IMG/VR virus record: IMGVR_UViG_3300044641_002868
Coordinates: 1 to 26,012 of that record
Source of the DNA: a virus
Direction: 5' to 3' (one strand)
DNA length: 26,012 nucleotides
In this document: in pieces, positions 16,680 through 22,265 of the stretch
Position numbering within the stretch: the stretch's first letter is position 1
Layout of the letters: every line of letters begins with the position of its first letter
Program-made: the position numbers and the translations under genes
Notes under the pieces: model-generated
Database searches by the model: none
The model's input: only the letters and a program-made list of their open reading frames with translations
What the model was told of the DNA's origin: nothing

Positions 16680-16957
16680 TGGACGAAGAACCGACCGGCC
16701 ACATTAGATGGGATTTCTCTTTAGGTAATATCGTGAACCTTGTGGCTCTGGCCGGCGCCGGCTTTATCGCCTGGGGGTCAATGACTGAGCGATCTGACGC
16801 AACCCATCAGGGTCTGTCGCATCTGACGGTCGCGCAGAAAGACATTGAGACCCGCGTAAGAGATCTGGAAACTGGACAAGCCAGATCCGCAGAGAAACTG
16901 GAAAGCATCCTAAAGTCTGTTGAGAGAATAGAGGCCGCGATAGAGAAGCGGAGATAG
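16679..16957 (+). CDS. membrane-anchored coiled-coil protein of the lysis cassette, 92 aa
   Basis: ATG 16679 overlaps the previous TAA (TAATG) and has AGGGTG upstream. A cytoplasmic-looking start (MDEEPTGHIRWDFS) precedes one hydrophobic helix (NIVNLVALAGAGFIAWG, about residues 18-34). A coiled coil (about 45-92, VAQKDIETRVRDLETGQARS, KLESILKSVERIEAAIEK) makes up the rest. Similar small proteins sit at the end of lysis cassettes in alphaproteobacterial and Mu-like phages. It could be a pinholin, an antiholin or a further spanin-like protein. It is the last + strand gene before the terminators. Confidence 0.6.
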   Translation: MDEEPTGHIRWDFSLGNIVNLVALAGAGFIAWGSMTERSDATHQGLSHLTVAQKDIETRVRDLETGQARSAEKLESILKSVERIEAAIEKRR

Positions 16958-16960
16958 AAA

Positions 16961-16976
16961 GAGGGCCGTAGCCCTC
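16961..16976 (-). terminator. hairpin between convergent genes
   Basis: GAGGGC-CGTA-GCCCTC forms a 6-bp stem. Read on the - strand it is followed by TTTCTAT, so it may end the leftward two-gene unit whose last stop codon overlaps the stem. It has little T-run on the + strand. Confidence 0.5.
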
Positions 16977-17172
16977 AATCAACTTTCGCGGCGCAATGCC
17001 CTTCATGGTCGAGGGGACAGAAATACCCGGCTGGAGGAAACTCTAGCCGGGCCTTTTTTGTTTCTGGCGGGTCGAGAAACGTATGAACGAGGGCCGCCAC
17101 CCCGAGGATGACGACCAGCCCGATCAGAAAGATGATCGCCGCCGCCTCGACAATTTCAAAGGCGGCTCTCAT
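16975..17172 (-). CDS. 65-aa small membrane protein, unknown function
   Basis: The N-terminus (MRAAFEIVEAAAIIFLIGLV, then VILGVAALVHTF) is one long hydrophobic helix (about residues 9-30). A soluble tail with the Cys pair of FCPLDHEGHC follows. ATG overlaps the stop of the gene upstream in transcription (ATGA), so it is likely the second gene of a two-gene unit. The + strand late-operon terminator lies inside this gene, encoding part of the ARLEFPPAGYF region. I do not recognise the family. Its place between lysis genes and attP, on the opposite strand, suggests an accessory gene. Confidence 0.5.
   Translation of the reverse strand: MRAAFEIVEAAAIIFLIGLVVILGVAALVHTFLDPPETKKARLEFPPAGYFCPLDHEGHCAAKVD
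17026..17059 (+). terminator. strong intrinsic terminator of the late operon
   Basis: CCCGGCTGGAG (17026-17036) pairs with CTCTAGCCGGG (17041-17051) with one G-T pair around a GAAA tetraloop, followed by CC and six T. This is a textbook rightward terminator 70-100 bases after the last lysis gene. It is embedded in the coding region of the opposite-strand 65-aa gene. Confidence 0.85.
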
Positions 17173-17489
17173 GCCGCAGCCTTACGCTTGGCCGGCTTCT
17201 CGTCGATCGTCTCCAGCTGATCCGAGATGATCTTGCTGAGCGCCTCCAGCTTGGGGTTGGCCGGCGCCTGCGTCTCCGAGACTAGGCCGTAATGATCGCC
17301 AGACTGCTGGGTCGGGGAGAGGGTGGCGAGATCCAGGTTCCAGGCGACGCCGAGCATCCGCTGGGTGTCGTCATAGATCCAGGGCTTGTTGGCCCGGCCA
17401 TCGAACACTTGCTGAGCGACGATCGAGTTAATGGCGACGGTCAGGCGCGAGATGGCGCGCTGGTCGTTGATAATAGCCTCAAAGCTCAT
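17169..17489 (-). CDS. 106-aa protein of unknown function
   Basis: AGGAG lies 8 nt before the ATG. The product is soluble (MSFEAIINDQRAISRLTVAI, FDGRANKPWIYDDTQRMLGV) with a helical C-terminus and a basic tail (DEKPAKRKAAA). I do not recognise a family and see no catalytic or DNA-binding motif. It is transcribed toward the lysis genes and coupled to the small membrane gene. Such convergent units next to attP often carry accessory genes expressed in the lysogen, but that is inference. No clear promoter is visible in the 280 bases upstream. Confidence 0.6.
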   Translation of the reverse strand: MSFEAIINDQRAISRLTVAINSIVAQQVFDGRANKPWIYDDTQRMLGVAWNLDLATLSPTQQSGDHYGLVSETQAPANPKLEALSKIISDQLETIDEKPAKRKAAA

Positions 17490-17654
17490 TTTGACATCTC
17501 CTGGCCGCCCAGGAAGACGCGAACCCTCACGCGCGGCCGGCGGCCAGCCGGGGGAGGGTTATTAGTGCCGGGCGACCCCCAGTGGCGGGCGCCGGAAATA
17601 GGCTTCTTGATGGGGCCGATCAGCCGCGAACAAATCGCGACCAGCCACCCCAAA

Positions 17655-17673
17655 CTACACAACTTTTTTGCCG
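17655..17673 (+). repeat. direct repeat, left copy (candidate integrase arm site)
   Basis: CTACACAACTTTTTTGCCG matches the copy at 17854-17872 at 17 of 19 bases. It lies 95 bases left of the tRNA core. Confidence 0.55.
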
Positions 17674-17768
17674 TTTTACTGTCGCGTGTTCTCGCGCTGT
17701 TCTGCGCTGAGCTGCGTTTTGGCGATTTCCCGTTCTCGCCATAAGCATTGGAATTATTGGGGTTTTGA

Positions 17769-17815
17769 TGGTGGGCGGCACAGGGATTGAACCTGTGACC
17801 CCTCCCGTGTGAAGG
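17769..17815 (-). other. attP core: 3' half of a tRNA-Val(CAC)-like gene
   Basis: Read on the - strand this gives loop TTCACAC (anticodon CAC), stem GGGAG, variable loop GGGTC, T-arm ACAGG-TTCAATC-CCTGT, acceptor GCCGCCC, discriminator A and CCA. The 5' side of the anticodon stem is not complementary beyond about two bases and no D-arm or 5' acceptor exists, so this is only a tRNA 3' half. Phages carry such halves as attachment cores so that integration restores the host tRNA. The integrase gene next to it supports this. The tRNA identity rests on the visible anticodon loop. Confidence 0.85.
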
Positions 17816-17853
17816 CCAGAGATGCTCCCATGATCTCAATACCTTCCACATTG

Positions 17854-17872
17854 CTACACCACTTTTTTGCTG
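17854..17872 (+). repeat. direct repeat, right copy (candidate integrase arm site)
   Basis: CTACACCACTTTTTTGCTG, the partner of 17655-17673. It lies 39 bases right of the tRNA core and includes the stop codon of the integrase gene. Confidence 0.55.
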
Positions 17873-18861
17873 GCGTTGATCACGGGGAAATTGTCCGACG
17901 CGCGGGCGGCCTCGCTCACATCGACATGCTCATACCGACGAGCTGCGTCGTGGCTCTTCCAAGCGCCAGAGGCGACCAAGCCGGAGGTGTCGAGGTTCCC
18001 GTAACGGCGCAGGAAAGCGCCATAGGTGTGCCGAAAGGCGTGGAAGCTGACGCCATCAGGGATGACCACCTTGGCCTCGTCAGCGGCCTCCTGCAGCCAA
18101 GTATAGAGCCTCCCGCATTTTACGAACCGGAAGACCTTGCCGGTGCGATCGTAACCGCGCGGATGGCCCGACATGGCGGCGACCAGTGGCGCCGGCAGAT
18201 GCACAGATCTCGGCAAGCCATTTTTGGTCGTCTCGATATAGGCCCGGCTGTCGGTCAGACTGAGATGGCGCACCTGGAGCGTCAGAGCCTCTGACAGGCG
18301 CAGGCCGGTGTAGAGCAGGAAGGTCAGAAAAATCCCAAACTCCGGGTCGTTATTCGTCGCGGCAAGCAACAGACGCTCGACCTCGGCAGGCTCAAAAAAG
18401 AAAGTTCTCGCCGCACCGCGACTGCCGGACGGGCGATCGAGGGCGAGCTTAACTCTTGATGCCTTCAGGATCGCGCTGACCGGGGTGTAAACCTGACGGT
18501 TGCGGGTGGCCTGAGAGGCGGTCGGATACAGCTCCAGGGCTGCGTCGTCGATCATCTCCTGGGTGATCTCGGCGAGAGGGAGCTTCTGGAAATGGTCAAC
18601 CAGCTTGAGGACAAAGCGCTCCTCGCCGCCGGCGTTGATGTATTTCAGAGCGGCCTCATCGAAGCGGGGGCCGATGGATTTGGCAGAGCGACCACGTTTG
18701 ACGTCGTCCTCAATTCTGCGCTCTTCTTCTCGCATGATTTTTTGAGCGAGCCTTTTGTCAGCCGTTCCCGCAGAACGGTCAACGCGCACACCGAGGTGGC
18801 GCCCACGGATCCGCCAATTCTGCGTTTTGCCTTCACGGGGCGGTTCGAGCTTGAGTGGCAT
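17854..18861 (-). CDS. int: tyrosine-type site-specific integrase, 335 aa
   Basis: Carries out integration and excision at the tRNA core adjacent to its 3' end. Visible catalytic residues are Arg188 (TGLRLSEAL), Lys213 (TTKNGLPR), His274 and Arg277 (HAFRHTY), Trp301 in the usual His/Trp position, and nucleophile Tyr310 (ARRYEHV). Residues 1-60 are a basic N-terminal arm-binding part, and about 65-140 are the core-binding SAM-like domain (FDEAALKYI, TPVSAILKASRV). Length is normal. GGAG lies 9 nt before the ATG. Its 5' end overlaps the excisionase-like gene by more than 200 nt in another frame. It is last in the leftward early operon. Confidence 0.93.
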   Translation of the reverse strand: MPLKLEPPREGKTQNWRIRGRHLGVRVDRSAGTADKRLAQKIMREEERRIEDDVKRGRSAKSIGPRFDEAALKYINAGGEERFVLKLVDHFQKLPLAEITQEMIDDAALELYPTASQATRNRQVYTPVSAILKASRVKLALDRPSGSRGAARTFFFEPAEVERLLLAATNNDPEFGIFLTFLLYTGLRLSEALTLQVRHLSLTDSRAYIETTKNGLPRSVHLPAPLVAAMSGHPRGYDRTGKVFRFVKCGRLYTWLQEAADEAKVVIPDGVSFHAFRHTYGAFLRRYGNLDTSGLVASGAWKSHDAARRYEHVDVSEAARASDNFPVINASKKVV

Positions 18862-19022
18862 GGCGGCAATCTCCGGTAAATTTCAATCACGTCGGCTTCT
18901 GTGAAAAGACGCTGTCTCCCGGCTTTCCTGCCAATAGGCTCGCCACGCAGGAACTCCTGCAGCCAGCGCTTGGAAACGTGGATCTTTTCAGCGACCTCGG
19001 GCAGCGTCAGAAAGTCGACCAT
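18645..19022 (-). CDS. excisionase-like helix-turn-helix protein overlapping the integrase gene
   Basis: Start MVDFLTLPEVAEKIHVSKRW with CAGGG 8-10 nt upstream; codons before it are not conserved-looking. Residues 1-55 form a MerR/excisionase-type winged HTH (EVAEKIHVSKRWLQEFL, GRQRLFTEADVIEIY). The C-terminal 70 residues, rich in Ser, Arg and Ala, lie in the region that also encodes the integrase N-terminus in another frame. Similar HTH-then-integrase overlaps occur in alphaproteobacterial prophages. Likely job: direct excision or regulate int. Whether the whole tail is functional is uncertain. Confidence 0.7.
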   Translation of the reverse strand: MVDFLTLPEVAEKIHVSKRWLQEFLRGEPIGRKAGRQRLFTEADVIEIYRRLPPCHSSSNRPVKAKRRIGGSVGATSVCALTVLRERLTKGSLKKSCEKKSAELRTTSNVVALPNPSAPASMRPL

Positions 19023-19050
19023 CTTTTTTACCCTGCGTGATACTTTAGTG

Positions 19051-19359
19051 TCAATGGCCGTCCTTCTTATTGGACGGCGTGATAAAATCATTGATGTCCA
19101 CGACGTTGTTTTCCTTGATCTCGCCGCTGACGACGATCGCCTGGAAAACCTCCTCGGTCGCTTCTTCCAGAAAATCGATCACATCTTCCACGTCGTAGCC
19201 CCTAGCCGAGCAGTTGGCGGCGATGAGCAGGGCGAAGGCGTTGACCACGTCTTGGCCCTTTGACGATCCGATGGCGGCGCCGATTTTTTCATAGAGCGCA
19301 AAAGCCGGCTTGAGCCGTTCTCGCTGCTCCTTGCTCAACATGAACACGACACCATTCAT
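19051..19359 (-). CDS. 102-aa early-operon protein of unknown function
   Basis: ATG overlaps the HNH gene stop (ATGA), with GAGGAG about 10 nt upstream. The product is mostly helical (LSKEQRERLKPAFALYEKIG, VVNAFALLIAANCSARGYDV) with an acidic second half (EDVIDFLEEATEEVFQAIVV) and a short charged tail. It has no membrane segment or recognisable enzyme motif. It sits between recombination genes and the xis/int pair. I cannot assign a family. Confidence 0.6.
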   Translation of the reverse strand: MNGVVFMLSKEQRERLKPAFALYEKIGAAIGSSKGQDVVNAFALLIAANCSARGYDVEDVIDFLEEATEEVFQAIVVSGEIKENNVVDINDFITPSNKKDGH

Positions 19360-19733
19360 TCGTATAGGCTCCTCGGCGGCAGCTTTTGTTTTGCTATGCG
19401 CGCTTGTTTTTCAGCTCGCGGGAAGCCTCTGGACTGGATCTTTTTTCCGCCCTTCTCAATGCCAATCTCCCGCATTTTGATACGTTTCGCCCGAGCGATT
19501 GCCTTAACGTCCTCAATCGTTTTTTCTCTTGCGCAAGCCTCGTGGACTGGCCGGAGGTTTTCATCGACCTCATTCGTTCCGCCCAGTCCAAGCGGTCGCA
19601 TGTGTTCGACGACCCAGCGCTTGCCCTTAATCTCCAAGCCACAAAGAGCGCACGTCCCTTTGTGCTTCTCGAATAGCTTGAGCCGCTGAGAAGGCGTAAG
19701 TCTCTTTCGTTCGGTCGTTCCAACATCAGACAT
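19356..19733 (-). CDS. HNH endonuclease, 125 aa
   Basis: ATG 19733 overlaps the end of ninB by 8 nt; the open frame extends further upstream but without conserved sequence. The HNH core is plain: CALCGLEI zinc knuckle (about residues 28-35), VVEHMRPLGLGGTNEVDENL with the catalytic His region, and PVHEACAREKT as the last part. A basic C-terminal tail (EKGGKKIQSRGFPRAEKQAR) probably binds DNA. Unlike packaging HNH proteins, it lies within the recombination operon, so a role in recombination or DNA processing is likely. It could also be a free-standing homing-type nuclease. Confidence 0.85.
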   Translation of the reverse strand: MSDVGTTERKRLTPSQRLKLFEKHKGTCALCGLEIKGKRWVVEHMRPLGLGGTNEVDENLRPVHEACAREKTIEDVKAIARAKRIKMREIGIEKGGKKIQSRGFPRAEKQARIAKQKLPPRSLYE

Positions 19734-20115
19734 AGGCCTCGTCGCTGAGCGTGATGTTGTTGTGGACGGCAAAATGACTGATTAGATCCAACAGATCGCT
19801 GAACTCTTCCTTGGTCAGATCGCTTGAGCGAAGGCCGACAGGAACAATGCCGCCGTCGATGCCAGGCAGCATGCGGTACTTACGCAGAGCCGCGACGAAC
19901 ACGTCCTTCCAATCCTCGGCAGTCATGCGATGGCCGTAATACTCTGGCTTTTGCCGAGCGACGTCGGTGAGCCGCTGCCAGAGCAAATCATTCTGCGGCA
20001 AAGAACGGCGCGGCGCCTTAAACTCCAGGCGGGTGCCGGGAGGAGCCTTCTCCACCCAGTTGCTCGCCCGTTGGCGGTCGTCCTTTGTCCGCAAAGTCAT
20101 CATTGCTCTGGTCAC
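19726..20115 (-). CDS. ninB: NinB/Orf-like recombination mediator, 129 aa
   Basis: The N-terminus MTLRTKDDRQRASNWVEKAP, then LEFKAPRRSLPQNDLLWQRL matches the NinB (lambda Orf) family, which binds single-stranded DNA and helps load strand-exchange proteins. The C-terminal part (KDVFVAALRKYRMLPGID, VGLRSSDLTKEEFSDLLDLI) fits the family as does the length. Its place after the ERF annealing and SSB-like genes fits a phage recombination set. The start is one of two close ATGs; the shorter would begin at MMTLRT. Confidence 0.85.
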   Translation of the reverse strand: MTRAMMTLRTKDDRQRASNWVEKAPPGTRLEFKAPRRSLPQNDLLWQRLTDVARQKPEYYGHRMTAEDWKDVFVAALRKYRMLPGIDGGIVPVGLRSSDLTKEEFSDLLDLISHFAVHNNITLSDEAYV

Positions 20116-20148
20116 GTCATCACTCTCCGAAATGCATGCGCCTGCCGA

Positions 20149-20409
20149 TTAGAACGGAACCTCGTCGTCCAGCTCCTGGGACAAAGGGCGGCTCGTCTGA
20201 TGGCCCTCCGAGCGCTGCTTGGTTTTCGGCTTCACGCGGAACGACAGAAACGTGCCGCCGGTCTTGCTGCTTTTCTTGATCCAGGCGTCGCAGAAATAAT
20301 CGGCGCCATTGGCGTCGTAGAAGGAGCCGGTGTAATCCGGGTGCTTGTCCTCGGTCTTGCGATCGTTCTTGAACAAGACGCCGGTGTTTGAATTGTCATA
20401 GTCGCTCAT
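20149..20409 (-). CDS. SSB-like protein with acidic DDEVPF tip, 86 aa
   Basis: The product has a short N-terminus (SNTGVLFKNDRKTEDKHPDY), a beta-rich body (TGSFYDANGADYFCDAWIKK, GGTFLSFRVKPK), a polar linker and ends ELDDEVPF. The ending copies the protein-binding tip of bacterial SSB (DDDIPF). The body is shorter than a normal OB-fold SSB. The gene sits between the ERF annealing gene and ninB, supporting a single-strand DNA role. AAAGGAAAG precedes the ATG, which overlaps the upstream TAA. Confidence 0.7.
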   Translation of the reverse strand: MSDYDNSNTGVLFKNDRKTEDKHPDYTGSFYDANGADYFCDAWIKKSSKTGGTFLSFRVKPKTKQRSEGHQTSRPLSQELDDEVPF

Positions 20410-21062
20410 TACGCAGCCTTTCCTTTGAGTGCAGCTTGTTGATCTTTGAACGCATCGCGCAGAACTTGCTTGTCAGCTTCATGCATCTGTTCGCGCAATT
20501 TCTCTGTCTTATCTGCCCATTCGAGCATGGCGTCTTTTGACGTGCAGAGAGACAAGCTGGCGAGCAGGGTGTCACGCTCGCGAGCGCTATCAGCTACTGC
20601 CATCAACTGAACAGTCGCCGGCTTTGCTTTACGGGGGATCATTGGCTTGTCAGATTGGCTATCGCCATCGGCGTCTTCCTCGCCGGTCGGGATTTTGAAG
20701 AGCTGACGCATGAAATATTTTTCGGCGAACGACTGCGCGGCAGCGTAAGCCTGCGGGCCGTTAGCCATGACGGCCTGAGAGCGGGTGACAGGGCCGTATT
20801 GCTTGCCGCTCTTGTGGTAGATGTAGAAATCAAACGAGACGTTAAGCCATTTGCCGTCGCTCTCAGCCGAGCGCTCGTTCATCATCAGGATCAGGCCGGC
20901 GTCAGCAAGCAGCGGCCCCATGTCCTCGTAGAACTTATCAATGCTCACATACTTGTAGCCGCCGTGTTTGTTTACATGCTCTTTGACAGCCTTTTTGACT
21001 GCCGAGCAGACCTCAACAACCGGGCCGGCAATCTCCGGCGGCATGGTCAAAATCGCTTCCAT
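20409..21062 (-). CDS. ERF-family single-strand annealing protein, 217 aa
   Basis: Start ATG 21062 has AAAGGG upstream and follows the exonuclease stop by one base. The conserved ERF part spans about residues 10-135: GGYKYVSIDKFYEDMGPLLA, DAGLILMMNE, YIYHKSGKQYGPVTRSQAV, then YAAAQSFAEKYFMRQLFKIP and TGEEDADGD. These proteins anneal complementary single strands, as lambda Bet does, and pair with a 5'-3' exonuclease, here the adjacent YqaJ-like genes. The C-terminal third is a variable Lys/Glu/Ala helical tail. The DADGD acidic loop is a family hallmark. Confidence 0.88.
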   Translation of the reverse strand: MEAILTMPPEIAGPVVEVCSAVKKAVKEHVNKHGGYKYVSIDKFYEDMGPLLADAGLILMMNERSAESDGKWLNVSFDFYIYHKSGKQYGPVTRSQAVMANGPQAYAAAQSFAEKYFMRQLFKIPTGEEDADGDSQSDKPMIPRKAKPATVQLMAVADSARERDTLLASLSLCTSKDAMLEWADKTEKLREQMHEADKQVLRDAFKDQQAALKGKAA

Positions 21063-21063
21063 G

Positions 21064-21585
21064 TTATTTCCCTTTGTCTTCCGAAATGGTGATCGAGCCG
21101 CTTTTGCTGCGCTTGGCGCGAATGCCGGCGCCATAAGCCTCGATGACGTCGTCCTCGATCAGCTCCTTGAGATCCGCAGCCGCTTGGGTGAAAACCTTCG
21201 CGTAGCCGCGATTGCGCAGCCACAGGCTCGCATTGCTGGCCCAGCTGTTGGACTGGCTCATATCGACCTTGCGAATAGCCTCGACGGGAGCCGGAATGCT
21301 GACGGCTACAGGCGGCTCGCCGGTCTGGACGCATTCCCAGAACTTGCGCTCAGCCTCAACAAGCTGCGCCTGGTAGATCGGCTCGGCGACGATCTCAAAA
21401 ACCACCCACTTAGCGTTGCCAAAAAAGACCGAGAGATAGGCTTTCTCGGCGCCGGTCACATACATGCAATGCTGAACTTGGGGGAAATAACGAGCCTTGA
21501 TCTCGTCCTCCCTTGCAAATGCAGAGACATGCTTGGCCTCAAAGACGGCGCGCTTTTCCCGAGCGTTGGTTAGCGGCTTATTCAT
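21064..21585 (-). CDS. YqaJ-like exonuclease, C-terminal half (separate frame), 173 aa
   Basis: Starts MNKPLTNAREKRAVFEAKHV; Glu16 and Lys18 form the E-x-K of the PD-(D/E)xK nuclease core. It continues with EIKARYFPQVQHCMYVTGAE and KAYLSVFFGNAKWVVFEI, typical of YqaJ phage exonucleases. The C-terminal half holds a family-like region (QLVEAERKFWECVQTGEPPV) and a coupling helix. The ATG overlaps the end of the N-terminal half by 8 nt, with GGAGAG 4 nt upstream, and the frame differs by +1. The enzyme would normally be one chain of about 270-280 residues. Confidence 0.8.
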   Translation of the reverse strand: MNKPLTNAREKRAVFEAKHVSAFAREDEIKARYFPQVQHCMYVTGAEKAYLSVFFGNAKWVVFEIVAEPIYQAQLVEAERKFWECVQTGEPPVAVSIPAPVEAIRKVDMSQSNSWASNASLWLRNRGYAKVFTQAAADLKELIEDDVIEAYGAGIRAKRSKSGSITISEDKGK

Positions 21586-21880
21586 CGCACTCTCCATCCA
21601 GAGTGCAGCGCATCCAATCGTATTCAGGGTGAACGCGCTGATCGCCGTTGCTGGTGACGACCTTGCCGGTCTGCTCTTCAAACCACTGGATGTTGAAAGC
21701 CTCGGTGAAGCTGCCCATGCGCACCGGGAGGATGCCGGATAGATCCTCCGGCTCTATCTCGCCGCGCTTCTCTTTCCATAGGCGCAGGATCTTCTCAGGA
21801 TCACCGCCCATAATCACGTTTGCGTCTGACCCGCCGATCCCGTCGCGCCGAAACGCATGCCATTCGTCGCTGTGTTTCAC
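21578..21880 (-). CDS. YqaJ-like exonuclease, N-terminal half (separate frame), 100 aa
   Basis: GTG start with AGGAGG 4 nt upstream, overlapping the previous stop (GTGA). Visible YqaJ motifs are AFRRDGIGGSDANVIMGG (residues 9-26), a lysine-containing helix, MGSFTEAFN with Glu60, and MRCTLDGE, whose Asp95 is the expected metal ligand. The frame then closes within six residues, exactly where the family continues to the E-x-K strand found in the next frame. So the two halves together rebuild one nuclease. It may be a +1 frameshift, a programmed shift, or a true split enzyme. Confidence 0.8.
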   Translation of the reverse strand: MKHSDEWHAFRRDGIGGSDANVIMGGDPEKILRLWKEKRGEIEPEDLSGILPVRMGSFTEAFNIQWFEEQTGKVVTSNGDQRVHPEYDWMRCTLDGECDE

Positions 21881-22107
21881 GCGACCTCCTTTGCCAATGA
21901 CGTGGCGAGCTTGAGGTTGAACGCGCGCACAGCGTCCTCGTATGCGCGGATGACGGTCTCGTCGGCTGTGGGGATCTTGATGCTGACCTCGTCCAAAGTG
22001 GACGCAGCCTCGTCAAAGAAGACCAACGTCGGCCCACCGTTTGTGCGGTGAAGACCGACGCGGATCTTGCCGCCGGCGATGAAAGGGTAAGGGCCGACCA
22101 GCCTCAC
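21877..22107 (-). CDS. 76-aa early-operon protein of unknown function
   Basis: GTG start overlapping the stop of the small membrane peptide gene (GTGA). The product begins with beta-like sequence (MRLVGPYPFIAGGKIRVGLH) and ends in a helix (TVIRAYEDAVRAFNLKLATS). No known motif is seen. It is followed by another GTGA overlap into the exonuclease N-half, so it belongs to the same message. Function unknown. Confidence 0.62.
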   Translation of the reverse strand: MRLVGPYPFIAGGKIRVGLHRTNGGPTLVFFDEAASTLDEVSIKIPTADETVIRAYEDAVRAFNLKLATSLAKEVA

Positions 22108-22205
22108 TGGTGGTCGCCCAGCATGATGATGCCGACCGTGTAGACGACTGACAAAATCAGGAACGGCGCCGCAAAAAGCAGCGTTGCTACTTGAACCTGT
22201 GACAT
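22104..22205 (-). CDS. 33-aa membrane peptide, first gene of the leftward operon
   Basis: ATG 22205 with GGAGAG 4-5 nt upstream. It reads MSQVQVATLLFAAPFLILSV then VYTVGIIMLGDHQ: one hydrophobic span over most of its length. Its TGA overlaps the next GTG. It lies about 20 bases downstream of the predicted leftward promoter start, so it would be the first early protein made. Small membrane peptides in this place sometimes serve in exclusion or host takeover, but nothing here shows which. Confidence 0.55.
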   Translation of the reverse strand: MSQVQVATLLFAAPFLILSVVYTVGIIMLGDHQ

Positions 22206-22230
22206 GACGCTCTCCGTAGTTGATGAGTGC

Positions 22231-22258
22231 ATCATATCTAAAAATCGTAGATATGCAA
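22231..22258 (-). promoter_or_regulatory. leftward early promoter (PL-like)
   Basis: On the - strand TTGCAT (22258-22253), a 16-nt spacer and TATGAT (22236-22231). The spacer is filled by an operator whose last base is the first base of the -10. The start would fall near 22224, about 20 bases before the membrane peptide ATG. Confidence 0.65.
22236..22252. promoter_or_regulatory. operator O1 inside PL-like promoter
   Basis: ATCTA-AAAATCG-TAGAT: a 17-bp inverted repeat of the form RTCTA-N7-TAGAT, shared with two other sites in the immunity region. Confidence 0.7.
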
Positions 22259-22265
22259 TAAGAAA

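Larger units (their letters stand above)
17490..17853. other. gene-free attP region
   Basis: About 360 bases without a supported gene. It holds a 19-bp direct repeat copy (17655-17673), clustered GCGCTG/GCGCTG motifs (about 17694-17713), an inverted repeat GGCGA-N10-TCGCC (about 17721-17740), and the tRNA-like core. These fit integrase and host-factor binding sites. A small - strand open frame crosses the core but its composition is not protein-like. Confidence 0.6.

Noticed and set aside
16975-17489. Host chromosomal genes beyond an attachment site
   Set aside because: They lie on the phage side: the core is between them and the integrase, and phage genes continue on both sides. They could be accessory genes but there is no sign of host flanking DNA.
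17486-17851. A 121-codon - strand frame spanning the att core
   Set aside because: It reads through the tRNA half and has a composition (many His, Asn, Arg, Pro) unlike a folded protein; the region is better explained as attP.
17769-17880. A complete tRNA gene
   Set aside because: Only the 3' half folds. Upstream on the - strand there is no D-arm, no matching 5' acceptor and only about two base pairs in the anticodon stem.
17809-18294. A 161-codon + strand frame opposite the integrase gene
   Set aside because: The integrase on the - strand has clear catalytic motifs; the + strand product shows none and is a shadow.
19025-19054. Promoter for xis/int from TTGACA at 19054-19049
   Set aside because: The -35 is perfect, but the only passable -10 (TAAAAA at 18-nt spacing) would put the transcript start at or after the xis ATG, and the match is weak.
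21577-21681. Earlier start for the exonuclease C-half at 21681
   Set aside because: The extra 32 residues are encoded antiphase to the conserved N-half and show no family similarity; ATG 21585 with GGAGAG fits better.
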